DNA from: Lysobacterales bacterium
Lineage (GTDB): Bacteria; Pseudomonadota; Gammaproteobacteria; Xanthomonadales; SZUA-36
Reading direction: 5' to 3'
NCBI GenBank assembly: GCA_030637665.1
Contig: DAOWGA010000156.1
Location: 1-9,942, forward strand
Length of the DNA stretch: 9,942 nt
Position numbers and translations under genes: made by a program. The notes below the pieces were generated by a model that was given only the letters and a program-made list of their open reading frames with translations, was not told the DNA's origin and did not search any database. Shown here one piece after another: positions 1 through 6,896 of the stretch. Numbering within the stretch: the first letter of the stretch is position 1; every line of letters begins with the position of its first letter.

Positions 1-99
1 CCCGGTTCTGTTCTACAGTTCGCGGCTGCGCGCGTAGCAGCGAATTCATTTCATGCATCACTGAGAAAGCATATATCTAATTGGTTTTTATGGATAAAT

Positions 100-175
100 T
101 GGTGGGCCGTGTAGGACTCGAACCTACGACCAATGGATTAAAAGTCCAGTGCTCTACCACCTGAGCTAACGGCCC
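100..175 (-). tRNA. tRNA-Lys (anticodon UUU)
   Basis: This is a 76-nt lysine tRNA that folds into a standard cloverleaf on the minus strand. The 7-bp acceptor stem pairs GGGCCGT (169-175) with ACGGCCC (104-110), the discriminator base is A, and CCA is encoded at 100-102. The T arm is GTAGG / TTCGAGT / CCTAC. The anticodon loop is CTTTTAA with TTT as anticodon, which reads AAA and AAG codons. The outermost anticodon-stem pair appears as a C27/U43 mismatch; the other four pairs are intact. It lies downstream of queC on the same strand and has its own promoter. Only 99 bases follow its 3' end in this window. They are AT-rich next to the tRNA and show no clear terminator and no repeat of the tRNA 3' end that would mark an integration site. 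Confidence 0.98.
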
Positions 176-190
176 CCGGGAAGAGGCGGA

Positions 191-219
191 ATTGTAGGGT
201 AAATCTCTTTCTGGCTCAA
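191..219 (-). promoter_or_regulatory. Sigma-70 promoter for tRNA-Lys
   Basis: On the minus strand a -35 box TTGAGC (214-219, four of six consensus bases) is followed after exactly 17 bases by a -10 box TACAAT (191-196, five of six). Transcription should start near 183-185, leaving a leader of about 8-10 bases before the mature tRNA 5' end at 175. The bases after the -10 box (TCCGCCTC) are GC-rich. Such discriminators are typical of stable-RNA promoters under stringent (ppGpp/DksA) control, so that control is a reasonable inference. The promoter sits in the 60-base gap after the queC stop codon, so the tRNA need not depend on read-through from queC. Confidence 0.7.
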
Positions 220-235
220 GGGTTTTGGTGAAGAT

Positions 236-907
236 TCAGACGTAACGAGTCGGATCAGGAACTCCTGCAACGCTGAATCCTTCTTGACGGATCCTGCAGG
301 AATCGCACACTCCACAAGCTCGCCCTTCCCCATTCGCCTGGTAACAGGAGACCGTGATGCCGTAATCGATACCCAATTCAATACCGCGGCGGATGATTTC
401 TGCCTTGCTCAGGTCGATGAGCGGTGTGTGTATCGTCATATCTCTGCCTTCGACACCCGCCCGGGTAGCCAGCCGCGCCAGCTGCTGATAGGCGGCTATG
501 AATTCCGGCCGGCAATCCGGGTAGCCTGAATAATCCACTGCATTCACACCAATAAATATGTCGTCCGCGCCCAGCACCTCGGCATAAGCCAGCGCCAGTG
601 AAAGCATGATGGTATTGCGCGCGGGAACATAGGTAACCGGTATGCCGGTGGTTTCATTTTCCGGCACGTCAATGTCGGCGGTCAGTGCGGAACCTCCGAT
701 GGTTCGCAAATCCAGGGGCAGAATCTTCAGCGGTGCAGCGGCAGCCTCAGCAACCCTCTTTGCGGCATCCAGTTCAGAATAATGACGCTGGCCGTAATCC
801 ACGGAAAGCGCGTAGCAATCAAATCCACGGCTTTGGGCGATGGCCAGGGCTGTAACCGAGTCGAGACCTCCAGAGACGAGAACAACCGCTTTTTTCAATT
901 TGTCCAT
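236..907 (-). CDS. queC: 7-cyano-7-deazaguanine synthase QueC
   Basis: QueC is a cytosolic enzyme that uses ATP and ammonia to convert 7-carboxy-7-deazaguanine to preQ0, the last step before the nitrile is reduced in queuosine biosynthesis. The 223-residue protein has the family's usual length. An N-terminal PP-loop ATP-pyrophosphatase motif SGGLDS is at residues 12-17. The core reads [12 protein letters not shown] (94-105) and [15 protein letters not shown] (119-133), both typical of QueC. A zinc-binding set of four cysteines (188, 198, 201, 204, spaced C-x9-C-x2-C-x2-C) lies near the C-terminus. It follows queE, whose product makes its substrate, with an 18-base gap, so the two are probably co-transcribed. 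The ribosome site upstream is A-rich and weak. Function is assigned from family motifs with high confidence. Confidence 0.97.
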   Translation of the reverse strand: MDKLKKAVVLVSGGLDSVTALAIAQSRGFDCYALSVDYGQRHYSELDAAKRVAEAAAAPLKILPLDLRTIGGSALTADIDVPENETTGIPVTYVPARNTIMLSLALAYAEVLGADDIFIGVNAVDYSGYPDCRPEFIAAYQQLARLATRAGVEGRDMTIHTPLIDLSKAEIIRRGIELGIDYGITVSCYQANGEGRACGVCDSCRIRQEGFSVAGVPDPTRYV

Positions 908-925
908 ATCTGTTTTTTCTGATTG

Positions 926-1609
926 CTATTTTCCAGGCACATCGCCCCACAAGATTTTGTGCAGCTGCAACTGGAAACGCACGGGTAACTGGTCTTCGAG
1001 TATCCAATCGGCCAGGTCCCTGGCTTCAACCTGCCCCCACACCGGAGAGAACAACAGGTCACAACAGGCATCCAGTTTGCGCTCGCGGACCTGCGCCCTG
1101 GCCCACTCGTAGTCCACACGGGAACAAAGGACAAACTTGATCTGGTCGTTTGAAGTGAGCTCGACGAGATTGGACCAGAGATTTTTTTCATCTTCACCGG
1201 ACCCCGGTGTCTTCAAATCCATCACCCGGCTCACCCGCCGGTCTGCCTGGCTGATGTCTATGGCTCCGCTGGTTTCCAGGGACACCTGGAAACCCTGGTC
1301 ACAGAGCATTCTCAAAAATTCCGGGCAACGCTTCTGCGCCAGTGGCTCACCGCCCGTCACACAAACATAAGGCGTCCCGTACTTGCGAATCTGCGTGAAG
1401 ATTTCATCGAAGTGCATCCACTCTCCGCCGTAGAAAGCATATTCACTGTCACAATACACACAGCGCAATGGACACCCCGTCAAGCGAACGAATACCGTGG
1501 GCAAGCCAGCCTGCACGGCCTCTCCCTGCAGGGAATGGAAAATCTCGGTAATTTTCAGCATGCCCTCGCGGGACTCAGGAACACGTGGTTTGTCCAAAAC
1601 TACCGCCAT
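926..1609 (-). CDS. queE: 7-carboxy-7-deazaguanine synthase QueE (radical SAM)
   Basis: QueE is a radical-SAM enzyme that contracts the ring of 6-carboxytetrahydropterin to 7-carboxy-7-deazaguanine, the substrate of QueC. In the 227-residue reading the substrate-side motif FHSLQGE is at 24-30. The iron-sulfur cluster motif C-x3-C-x2-C is Cys46, Cys50 and Cys53 (GCPLRCVYCDSEYAF), and the SAM-binding TGGEP is at 85-89. The start is uncertain. The ATG at 1609 has no visible Shine-Dalgarno sequence. An in-frame ATG at 1561 (residue 17, MLKITEIF) would give 211 residues, closer to the start of homologues I remember, but its only purine run (GAGGGC) is too close to be ideal. A 51-base gap separates queE from cpoB. 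It holds a TACAAT hexamer about 10 bases before the upstream ATG, without a good -35 box. QueD is not in this window. Confidence 0.95.
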   Translation of the reverse strand: MAVVLDKPRVPESREGMLKITEIFHSLQGEAVQAGLPTVFVRLTGCPLRCVYCDSEYAFYGGEWMHFDEIFTQIRKYGTPYVCVTGGEPLAQKRCPEFLRMLCDQGFQVSLETSGAIDISQADRRVSRVMDLKTPGSGEDEKNLWSNLVELTSNDQIKFVLCSRVDYEWARAQVRERKLDACCDLLFSPVWGQVEARDLADWILEDQLPVRFQLQLHKILWGDVPGK

Positions 1610-1660
1610 CGGGGTATTGTACTGAATCCCCGAGCCGTCAGATTGGGGTAATCCGGTGAC

Positions 1661-2485
1661 TCAATAATGCCCTTCCATTCGCATGCTTCTAAGACGACTT
1701 TCGGCCAACCGGTCCAGCGTGGTGTCCGGGTAGCTTTGCTGCACCTGGGTCAGGGCTGCACGGGCGCTGTCCCATTGCTCCAGTTCGTAATGCGTGTAAC
1801 CCACTTTCAACAATGCGTCCGGCACTTTGGAGCTTTCAGGATAGCGATCCATCAGGTCCTGGAATGCCTTCAGTGCGATATCGTAATTGCGTGTCACGTA
1901 ATACGACTCCCCCAGCCAGTATTGCGCATTGTCCGCGTAATCGCTGCTGGGGTAAGCATCCAGGAATGACTGAAAGTCTTCCGCTGCGTCGGCATAACGC
2001 AATTCTTTGAGCGCCTGGAACGCCTGGTCATAAGCCGCCTTTTCCTCAGCGGCTGTTGCAGCGGCCGTCTTGACCTGGGCCTGCGGTTGCCCGATAGCGG
2101 TCACGGCAGACTGGGATTCCATCGGAGCGCGTACTTCGGGTGTGTCTTCTGCCACAGGACCCACGGTCGGTCTCTGTGAGGAGGCACTGCCTCGCGGCTG
2201 ACCGGAGCTGGCCACGGGCTGGCTGTTGCGCATATCGGAAATGCGCTGGTCGAGGTCCAGATACTGGTCGCGCTGACGACGCTTCAGGTTCTCCAGTTCC
2301 CTGTCCTGCTCTTCCAGTTGTCCGCGCAAAGTACGAACTTCATCCTGCAATTCCTGCACCTGGATAACGAGATTTGCGGTCGCGGACAGATCTGACTCCT
2401 GCGCAGACACCGGGGCAGATGCAATGATGGCCAGCATGACGCTGGCCATCAGGGCCTTGTTGACAAGGTGTCGAGCCATGTTCAT
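1661..2485 (-). CDS. cpoB: Cell division coordinator CpoB (YbgF), periplasmic TPR protein
   Basis: CpoB is a periplasmic protein that binds TolA and, in E. coli, coordinates peptidoglycan synthesis by PBP1B with outer-membrane constriction during division. I use the ATG at 2485, which overlaps the pal stop codon (ATGA), giving 274 residues. An ATG two codons later is equally possible. Residues 1-28 are a Sec signal peptide ending PVSA before QESD. Residues about 35-86 form a heptad-like coiled coil (LQDEVRTLRGQLEEQ), matching the trimerisation region of the family. Residues about 87-148 are a low-complexity linker rich in Ser, Pro, Ala and Gln. Residues about 150-268 hold three TPR-like repeats with the family pattern AYDQAFQALK, NAQYWLGESYY and ALLKVGYTHYEL. 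Overlap with pal implies translational coupling. The assignment is secure from architecture and position. Confidence 0.94.
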   Translation of the reverse strand: MNMARHLVNKALMASVMLAIIASAPVSAQESDLSATANLVIQVQELQDEVRTLRGQLEEQDRELENLKRRQRDQYLDLDQRISDMRNSQPVASSGQPRGSASSQRPTVGPVAEDTPEVRAPMESQSAVTAIGQPQAQVKTAAATAAEEKAAYDQAFQALKELRYADAAEDFQSFLDAYPSSDYADNAQYWLGESYYVTRNYDIALKAFQDLMDRYPESSKVPDALLKVGYTHYELEQWDSARAALTQVQQSYPDTTLDRLAESRLRSMRMEGHY

Positions 2486-3009
2486 CGAGCCGTGTATACG
2501 ACCTCCACGCGACGATTGAGTGACCAGCAATCTTCATCACTGACCCGGCAGGTCGGCCGTTCTTCGCCGTAACTGACGACGACCAACTGGCTGCCCCTGG
2601 CGCCCTGTGCGGACATCAGGCCCTGGACAGCATTACCACGGCGCTCGGCGAGGCCAAGGTTGTATTCACGAGTTCCACGCTCGTCTGCGTGACCTTCGAG
2701 CGTCACGCGGGCGCTGGAATGCGCTGCTGCGTACGCTGCGTGCGCAGAAACGATTCCGCGGTATTCCGGACGCACGGTGGATTTGTCAAAATCGAAATAG
2801 ATGACGCGTTTCGACAGCAGACTTTCCGGGTTGTCGAAATTGCGTGAATCAGTGTAATCATGCGGATCCGGCGCGGGCGCTGTTTCCACTTCCGGCTTCG
2901 TAACTTCAGGTTCCGGAGTGGGCTCGGGTTCGGCCTTCGGAGTCGTCTGGCAGGCTGCCAAAGCCAGTGCAATCATCATTGCGAGAATCAATCGCCATGC
3001 GGTTTTCAT
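2482..3009 (-). CDS. pal: Peptidoglycan-associated lipoprotein Pal
   Basis: Pal is an outer-membrane lipoprotein that binds peptidoglycan through diaminopimelate and is pulled by the Tol machine to constrict the outer membrane at division. The 175-residue protein begins with a lipoprotein signal peptide and lipobox LAAC, giving Cys20 as the lipidated residue. Gln follows it, consistent with outer-membrane sorting. Residues 24-50 are a Pro/Glu-rich tether. The OmpA-like domain runs from about 68 to 173, with YFDFDKSTVRPEY (71-83) and the peptidoglycan-binding stretch GHADERGTREYNLGLAERR (106-124). I chose the ATG at 3009 because it lies 5 bases from a perfect AGGAGG. An ATG at 3012 is only 2 bases away. 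Two extra cysteines, 154 and 161, are unusual relative to E. coli Pal. The 68 bases between tolB and pal show no convincing promoter. Confidence 0.97.
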   Translation of the reverse strand: MKTAWRLILAMMIALALAACQTTPKAEPEPTPEPEVTKPEVETAPAPDPHDYTDSRNFDNPESLLSKRVIYFDFDKSTVRPEYRGIVSAHAAYAAAHSSARVTLEGHADERGTREYNLGLAERRGNAVQGLMSAQGARGSQLVVVSYGEERPTCRVSDEDCWSLNRRVEVVYTAR

Positions 3010-3014
3010 CATTT

Positions 3015-3020
3015 CCTCCT
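3015..3020 (-). promoter_or_regulatory. Strong Shine-Dalgarno site of pal
   Basis: A perfect AGGAGG on the minus strand lies 5 bases before the ATG at 3009 and 2 bases before the ATG at 3012, which decides for the later start. It is the strongest ribosome site in the window. This fits the high abundance of Pal relative to the other Tol proteins in well-studied species, although the expression level here is inferred. Confidence 0.85.
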
Positions 3021-3077
3021 GGTTTTTTATCATTGTGCCGTTCAATACGACATCGGTCTCTTAATTTCGGGTTTAGT

Positions 3078-4370
3078 CTACCTGATTACAGGTGACCATG
3101 CGGGCTCCCGAACGTCCCCTTCACTCAATATCAATCGCTGCCGCACACTGCCGTCTGCCGATACAGCGGATAACACGCCGCGGGTACCCTCGCGAGTCGC
3201 ATATAAGACCATGCTGCCATTGGGTGCGAAGCTGGGTGATTCGTCCAGTACGCCGGGTGTAAGTATCGTAAATCGTTCAGTCTCAATATCCCAGATCGCT
3301 ATACGATACTCGTTTCCTCTCCCGTACGCTACAGCTATTCTGCGGCTGTCCGGTGCGATGCTGGCCCTGGCGTTGTACTCGCCTTCCAGTGTGACCCTTT
3401 CCGGTGTTCCGCCGGTAGGCGCCATGCGGTAAATCTGCGGGCGGCCGCCCCGATCCGAGGTGAAGTAAATGTAGCGCCCGTCCGGCGACCACACGGGTTC
3501 TGTATCGATGGCCCAGTGTTGGGTCATTTGGGTGAGACGCCCCGTCGCCATTTCACGTATGTAGATCTCGGGGTTGCCGGTACGGGACAGGGTCAAAGCC
3601 ATTTTGCGGCCATCCGGTGAAAATGAAGGCGCACCGTTAATGCCTTTCCCGCTCGAAATCAATTCGCGTGACCCGGTCGATACATCCTGCATGTAAATGG
3701 CTGAATTGCCTTTTTCGAATGACACATAGGCCAGCTTCTTTCCATCAGGAGACCAGGCAGGGGACAGCAACGGTTCCGGTGAGCCTACGACCGACTGCGG
3801 TCCAAAGCCGTCTGCATCCGCAACCACCAGTTCATAGCGCATATCTGGCCCGAGGCCGATGGCCGTTATATAGGCAATGCGGGTCGAAAATGCCCCGGGA
3901 ACACCAGTCAGGGCTTCGTAAATGGCATCAGCCACCCGGTGTGCGCCAAAACGCAGATCACCCGGGCCAACCGTAGTCACCTGCGACAGCATGCGCTCCC
4001 GGGTATGCACGTCGAACAACTGGTAAATCAGCTCATGCCCACTTCCGTCTGCAGGCGTGCGTACGCTGCCGACGACAATGTAATCGACTTTGAGCAGGCG
4101 CCAGGTGCCAAAGCGGATCGATTCTTCGTCAACCGGGTGCTCGACCATGTCCGCCGTTTCCATCGGGTCGAACAGGCCGGAACGGTAGAGGTCACCTGAA
4201 ATGACATCGTCCACACTGGTGCCGGGCGGAGGACCTGCCTCCTGCCACTGGAACGGAACAATCGCAATCGGCAGTGCGCTGGGGTTTCCGCTGATGATTT
4301 CGATTTCGAGCTGCGCGTATGTAGTCTGAGCCGCCAGCAGCGTCACGACAAGGAGTAGTAGTTTTTTCAC
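3078..4370 (-). CDS. tolB: Tol-Pal system periplasmic protein TolB
   Basis: TolB is a periplasmic beta-propeller protein that binds Pal and, through its N-terminus, TolA. It lets the TolQRA motor release and redistribute Pal. I place the start at a GTG one base after the tolA stop codon, with GGTGA 8 bases upstream. This gives 430 residues, the same length as E. coli TolB, and a clean signal peptide of residues 1-19 ([18 protein letters not shown], cut before QLEI). An ATG at 4385, inside tolA, would add five residues and lacks a Shine-Dalgarno site. Residues 20 to about 160 are the N-terminal domain. From about 165 there are six propeller repeats with SPDG-type motifs, including 207-210, 251-254 and 295-298, degenerate copies near 340 and 383, and a terminal AWSP. 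Neighbours confirm the assignment. Confidence 0.96.
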   Translation of the reverse strand: MKKLLLLVVTLLAAQTTYAQLEIEIISGNPSALPIAIVPFQWQEAGPPPGTSVDDVISGDLYRSGLFDPMETADMVEHPVDEESIRFGTWRLLKVDYIVVGSVRTPADGSGHELIYQLFDVHTRERMLSQVTTVGPGDLRFGAHRVADAIYEALTGVPGAFSTRIAYITAIGLGPDMRYELVVADADGFGPQSVVGSPEPLLSPAWSPDGKKLAYVSFEKGNSAIYMQDVSTGSRELISSGKGINGAPSFSPDGRKMALTLSRTGNPEIYIREMATGRLTQMTQHWAIDTEPVWSPDGRYIYFTSDRGGRPQIYRMAPTGGTPERVTLEGEYNARASIAPDSRRIAVAYGRGNEYRIAIWDIETERFTILTPGVLDESPSFAPNGSMVLYATREGTRGVLSAVSADGSVRQRLILSEGDVREPAWSPVIR

Positions 4371-4371
4371 G

Positions 4372-5265
4372 TTATAAGTCACCATCAAAGATAAAAATGA
4401 AGTCAATCTCTCTCTGGAACACGTCTTCAAAACCGCGATACGGCAGCGAACCGCCCCGCTCGACCGCCGCAACGATCGATCGCCGTGTCGCTTCGTCGCC
4501 GTTACAGGCGCCTGCTATTGCTGCCGAGATCACCTCACCTCCAGGGATCTGAACAATTTTCAACTTACACCTCAAGCCCGGTTGCGCGGTTGGCGGGCGT
4601 AACCAGTTCTGGGTGACAAAAGACTGAATGGCAGAATGGTAGCTGTCGCTGAGCGTTGCCAGCTGCCCGGCTCTGAAATCTCGTTCTTCTGCCTGCAGTT
4701 GTTTTTGCAGGGCTGCCTCTTCCAACCTGCGGCGCTGTTCCCTGGCCTCATCCTGGCGTTTTGCCTCCAGCTGCTTGAGTCGATCCTCTTCCAGTTTTCT
4801 CTGCTTTTCGGCGTCTTCCCGCTGCTTGCGCAGCTTATCGAGTTCGCGCTGTTGCTGCAGCCGTTCTTCCTCCAGCTTGCGCTCGCGTTCCATTCGCAGC
4901 TTCTGGAGTTTGTCCTGGGCTGCGCGTTTGCGCTGAGCCTCAAGCTCCAGTTGGCGCTGTTTTTCTGCTTCCAGTTCACGCTTTTGTTTCTGCTCCTGCT
5001 CCCGCTTGCGTTGCTCCTCCAGCCGCTCTGTACGTTGCTGGCGTAATTGTTCGCGTTCCACCGCCTGCCTGGCTTCTTCGCGCTGCTGACGAATTTTGCT
5101 GGTGTCCACGATCACAGCTTCAATCGTCAGCCCCAGATTGAGCGGCTTGCGGAATGGCTGCCAATTCATCGTGCCCAGCACCACCAGGGCAGCCATCAAT
5201 GCGTGTACGCCGATCGCGAGGCCAAATGCCCTCGATTGCGCGCTGAATTCCTGCCAGGAAAACAC
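4372..5265 (-). CDS. tolA: Tol-Pal system protein TolA
   Basis: TolA is an inner-membrane protein whose long arm crosses the periplasm to carry force from TolQR to TolB and Pal. The start is a GTG at 5265 with GGAG 7 bases upstream, 4 bases after the tolR stop. Residues about 12-32 form one membrane segment that contains His21, the conserved histidine facing TolQR. The Ser expected four residues earlier is Ala17. Residues about 56-200 are a highly charged helix rich in Arg, Glu, Gln, Lys and Leu with no glycine between 45 and 200 and no proline between 41 and 224. Residues about 205-297 are the globular TolB/Pal-side domain, with Cys233 and Cys254 placed for a disulfide. At 297 residues it is much shorter than the 421-residue E. 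coli protein, and the arm composition differs from the Ala/Lys-rich E. coli arm. Confidence 0.95.
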   Translation of the reverse strand: MFSWQEFSAQSRAFGLAIGVHALMAALVVLGTMNWQPFRKPLNLGLTIEAVIVDTSKIRQQREEARQAVEREQLRQQRTERLEEQRKREQEQKQKRELEAEKQRQLELEAQRKRAAQDKLQKLRMERERKLEEERLQQQRELDKLRKQREDAEKQRKLEEDRLKQLEAKRQDEAREQRRRLEEAALQKQLQAEERDFRAGQLATLSDSYHSAIQSFVTQNWLRPPTAQPGLRCKLKIVQIPGGEVISAAIAGACNGDEATRRSIVAAVERGGSLPYRGFEDVFQREIDFIFIFDGDL

Positions 5266-5269
5266 GCGG

Positions 5270-5737
5270 CTACTCCGGGTTCGCCCCCGCTTCCGGGACG
5301 GTATCGAGTGGGTCGCTCATCAGACCCACCTTGGTCACACCGGCTTTTTGCAACAGCACCATTGCGTTGTATACCTCCCCGTAATCGACCCGCTCATCAC
5401 CACCCACAAGCACCTGGATATCGGGATTGCGCCGCACAATGGCGGAGACCGTCGCAACCAGGGTTTCGGCATCGATCAGGCCGCTGGTCGTACCGTCCAG
5501 GTCACCACCCGCATTCAGATAAAGATCTCCATTTTGCAAGACGGTGATCACCAGGGGCTCATCGTTTTGTTCCGTATCCAGGGGCTCAGCATCCGCTTTG
5601 GGCAACTCCACCTCGACACCCAGGTTGAGCAGGGGCGCCGTGATCATGAATATCACCAACAGAACCAGCATCACGTCGATGTAGGGAACAACGTTGATTT
5701 CGGCCATGGGCCGGCGGCGTCCTTTGTAGGCTTCCAC
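5270..5737 (-). CDS. tolR: Tol-Pal system protein TolR (ExbD family)
   Basis: TolR is an inner-membrane protein of the ExbD/TolR family that works with TolQ to turn proton flow into motion of TolA. The 155-residue protein has a short basic cytoplasmic tail (GRRRP), then one membrane helix at about 17-37 containing the family's essential aspartate, here Asp21 in NVVPYIDVMLVLLVIFM. The periplasmic domain follows (VEVELPKADAE, then a typical peptide ending in VGLMSDP). The start is a GTG at 5737 with GGGGAG 9 bases upstream. An ATG at 5707 would remove the basic tail and is less likely. The gap to tolQ is 6 bases and the gap to tolA 4 bases, so the three motor genes are one translational unit. 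Confidence 0.97.
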   Translation of the reverse strand: MEAYKGRRRPMAEINVVPYIDVMLVLLVIFMITAPLLNLGVEVELPKADAEPLDTEQNDEPLVITVLQNGDLYLNAGGDLDGTTSGLIDAETLVATVSAIVRRNPDIQVLVGGDERVDYGEVYNAMVLLQKAGVTKVGLMSDPLDTVPEAGANPE

Positions 5738-5743
5738 GGCAGC

Positions 5744-6430
5744 TCACTCCCCGGACAGTGCATGCGCCTGGCGCTGCAGGATGCTCGAAAATTCTTCTTT
5801 GAAGTTGTCGTAGCGCACTTCCAGGCGGTCGACCTGGTATGAAAAACGGTTGTATCCGATCACAGCGGGTATGGCTGCGAACAGGCCCATGGCCGTCGCC
5901 ACCAGCGCTTCGGAAATTCCCGGCGCCACCATCGCGATGGTGGCCTGGTTGACATTGGCCAGCTGGTGGAAGGAAGTCATGATGCCCCACACGGTTCCAA
6001 ACAGGCCAACGTATGGACTGGTGGAACCAACCGTGGCGAGGAAATTGAGGTGGTGCTCAAGGTCTTCGGTTTCCCGGGTCAAGGCGATGCGCATCGCGCG
6101 CTGAGAGCCTTCGACCATGGCATTGGGTGACATTCGACTCTGCTCCCTCATGCGCAGGAACTCGGCAAAGCCGGCATCGAAAATTCTTTCCATACCCCTG
6201 GTGATGCGGTGAGCGCCGGTGATGCCCTCATGCAATTGAGTCAGGTCTGTTCCCGACCAGAAGCGTTCTTCAAAGGTATCGGCTGCCTTTCCGGCTTTGG
6301 CCAGGATCTGGCGTTTGCGGAAAATGACCATCCATGATGCTACCGAGGCTGCCAGAAGCAGAGCCATCACGCCTTTCACCAGCCAACTGGCCTCCATGAC
6401 CAGTTGCCAGATCTGTAATTCGTTTTGCAT
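5744..6430 (-). CDS. tolQ: Tol-Pal system protein TolQ (ExbB/MotA family)
   Basis: TolQ is an inner-membrane proton-channel subunit related to ExbB and MotA. In characterised systems five copies surround two TolR helices. I use the ATG at 6430, which shares one base with the ybgC stop (TAATG) and has GGAG 8 bases upstream. This gives 228 residues, close to the usual 230. Three membrane segments are visible: about 18-37, 127-151 and 168-194. The second contains the family signature GSTSPYVGLFGTVWGIM (135-151), including the conserved Thr-Ser and GLFGTVWG stretch. The third contains APGISEALVATAMGL. A cytoplasmic region lies between segments 1 and 2. A reading extended to an ATG at 6454 would start inside ybgC and is rejected. 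Operon position supports the call. Confidence 0.97.
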   Translation of the reverse strand: MQNELQIWQLVMEASWLVKGVMALLLAASVASWMVIFRKRQILAKAGKAADTFEERFWSGTDLTQLHEGITGAHRITRGMERIFDAGFAEFLRMREQSRMSPNAMVEGSQRAMRIALTRETEDLEHHLNFLATVGSTSPYVGLFGTVWGIMTSFHQLANVNQATIAMVAPGISEALVATAMGLFAAIPAVIGYNRFSYQVDRLEVRYDNFKEEFSSILQRQAHALSGE

Positions 6431-6846
6431 TAATCCAACTCCGCCTTGATCCATGCCGGCATCCGCGCCGGTTTCAAACTGTCAGCGTGCAACATCACCG
6501 CGCTCAGCTCAGCTGTCGCGATCAGCACGCCATCCTCTTTTCTCGTGATCTGCTGCCGAAAACCCTGCCGCACGCCCTTAATCCAGGTCACTTCAGCCGT
6601 CACCAGCAACTCATCATCGAGTTTTGCGGCCTGCCTGAAGCGGGCATTGATATCCAGCACGACCCATATCAGCTTGTGGACCTGCTTTAATTCGGTCATC
6701 GACAGGCCACGTGCACGCATCATTTCCGTTCTGGCCCGTTCGAAAAAATTGAGGTAACGCGAGTGGTACACCACGCCGCCGGCATCCGTGTCCTCAAAAT
6801 ACACTCTTACAGGCCAGACAAATGGCACAGTGTTAAGTTCACTCAT
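6430..6846 (-). CDS. ybgC: Tol-Pal-associated acyl-CoA thioesterase YbgC
   Basis: YbgC is a cytosolic hot-dog-fold thioesterase of the 4-hydroxybenzoyl-CoA thioesterase type. It hydrolyses acyl-CoA esters and in E. coli has been linked to acyl carrier protein and phospholipid enzymes. The 138-residue protein has the usual length and carries the family signature VYFEDTDAGGVVYHSRYLNF (15-34). The catalytic aspartate corresponds to Asp21, the second Asp of EDTD. Its one-base overlap with tolQ shows it is the first gene of the tol cluster proper. The 50 bases between ruvB and this gene contain a short CCC/GGG repeat and no convincing promoter or terminator, and the ribosome site is weak (AAGG about 12 bases upstream). 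Read-through from ruvB is therefore possible. Confidence 0.95.
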   Translation of the reverse strand: MSELNTVPFVWPVRVYFEDTDAGGVVYHSRYLNFFERARTEMMRARGLSMTELKQVHKLIWVVLDINARFRQAAKLDDELLVTAEVTWIKGVRQGFRQQITRKEDGVLIATAELSAVMLHADSLKPARMPAWIKAELD

Positions 6847-6896
6847 TTATTTACAGGCCTTAATAGAACGCCCAAATCCCCAAAAAGGGTTACAAA

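Noticed and set aside
25..41. Hairpin GCTGC / GCAGC downstream of tRNA-Lys as a terminator
   Set aside because: The stem is only 5 bp with a 7-base loop and is not followed by a U-tract on the minus strand. It may be chance, and the real terminator may lie beyond the left edge.
1..175. Phage or island attachment site at the tRNA-Lys 3' end
   Set aside because: tRNA 3' ends are frequent integration sites, but no copy of the tRNA 3' sequence and no integrase gene appear in the 99 bases available.
2860..3432. Plus-strand open frame of 190 codons opposite pal and tolB
   Set aside because: It is antisense to two secure genes and to the gap between them, and no motif or start signal is visible.
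3078..4472. Long version of tolB starting at 4472
   Set aside because: The extra 34 residues overlap the tolA coding sequence and would bury the signal peptide. The GTG at 4370 gives a standard signal peptide and standard length.
4636..5046. Plus-strand open frame of 136 codons, very rich in Leu and Phe, opposite tolA
   Set aside because: It is the exact antisense of the TolA helical arm. Gln, Lys and Glu codons read backwards become Leu and Phe codons, which creates a false membrane-like protein. It has no ribosome site or family resemblance.
5096..5842. Plus-strand open frame of 248 codons opposite tolA, tolR and tolQ
   Set aside because: It spans three well-supported minus-strand genes and crosses their boundaries without any signal. 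The translated sequence shows no recognisable domain, so it is a shadow frame.
6847..6896. Terminator or promoter between ruvB and ybgC
   Set aside because: The CCC-TTTTT-GGG repeat makes only a 3-bp stem, and candidate -10 strings such as TATTAA have no matching -35 box. I cannot support either element.
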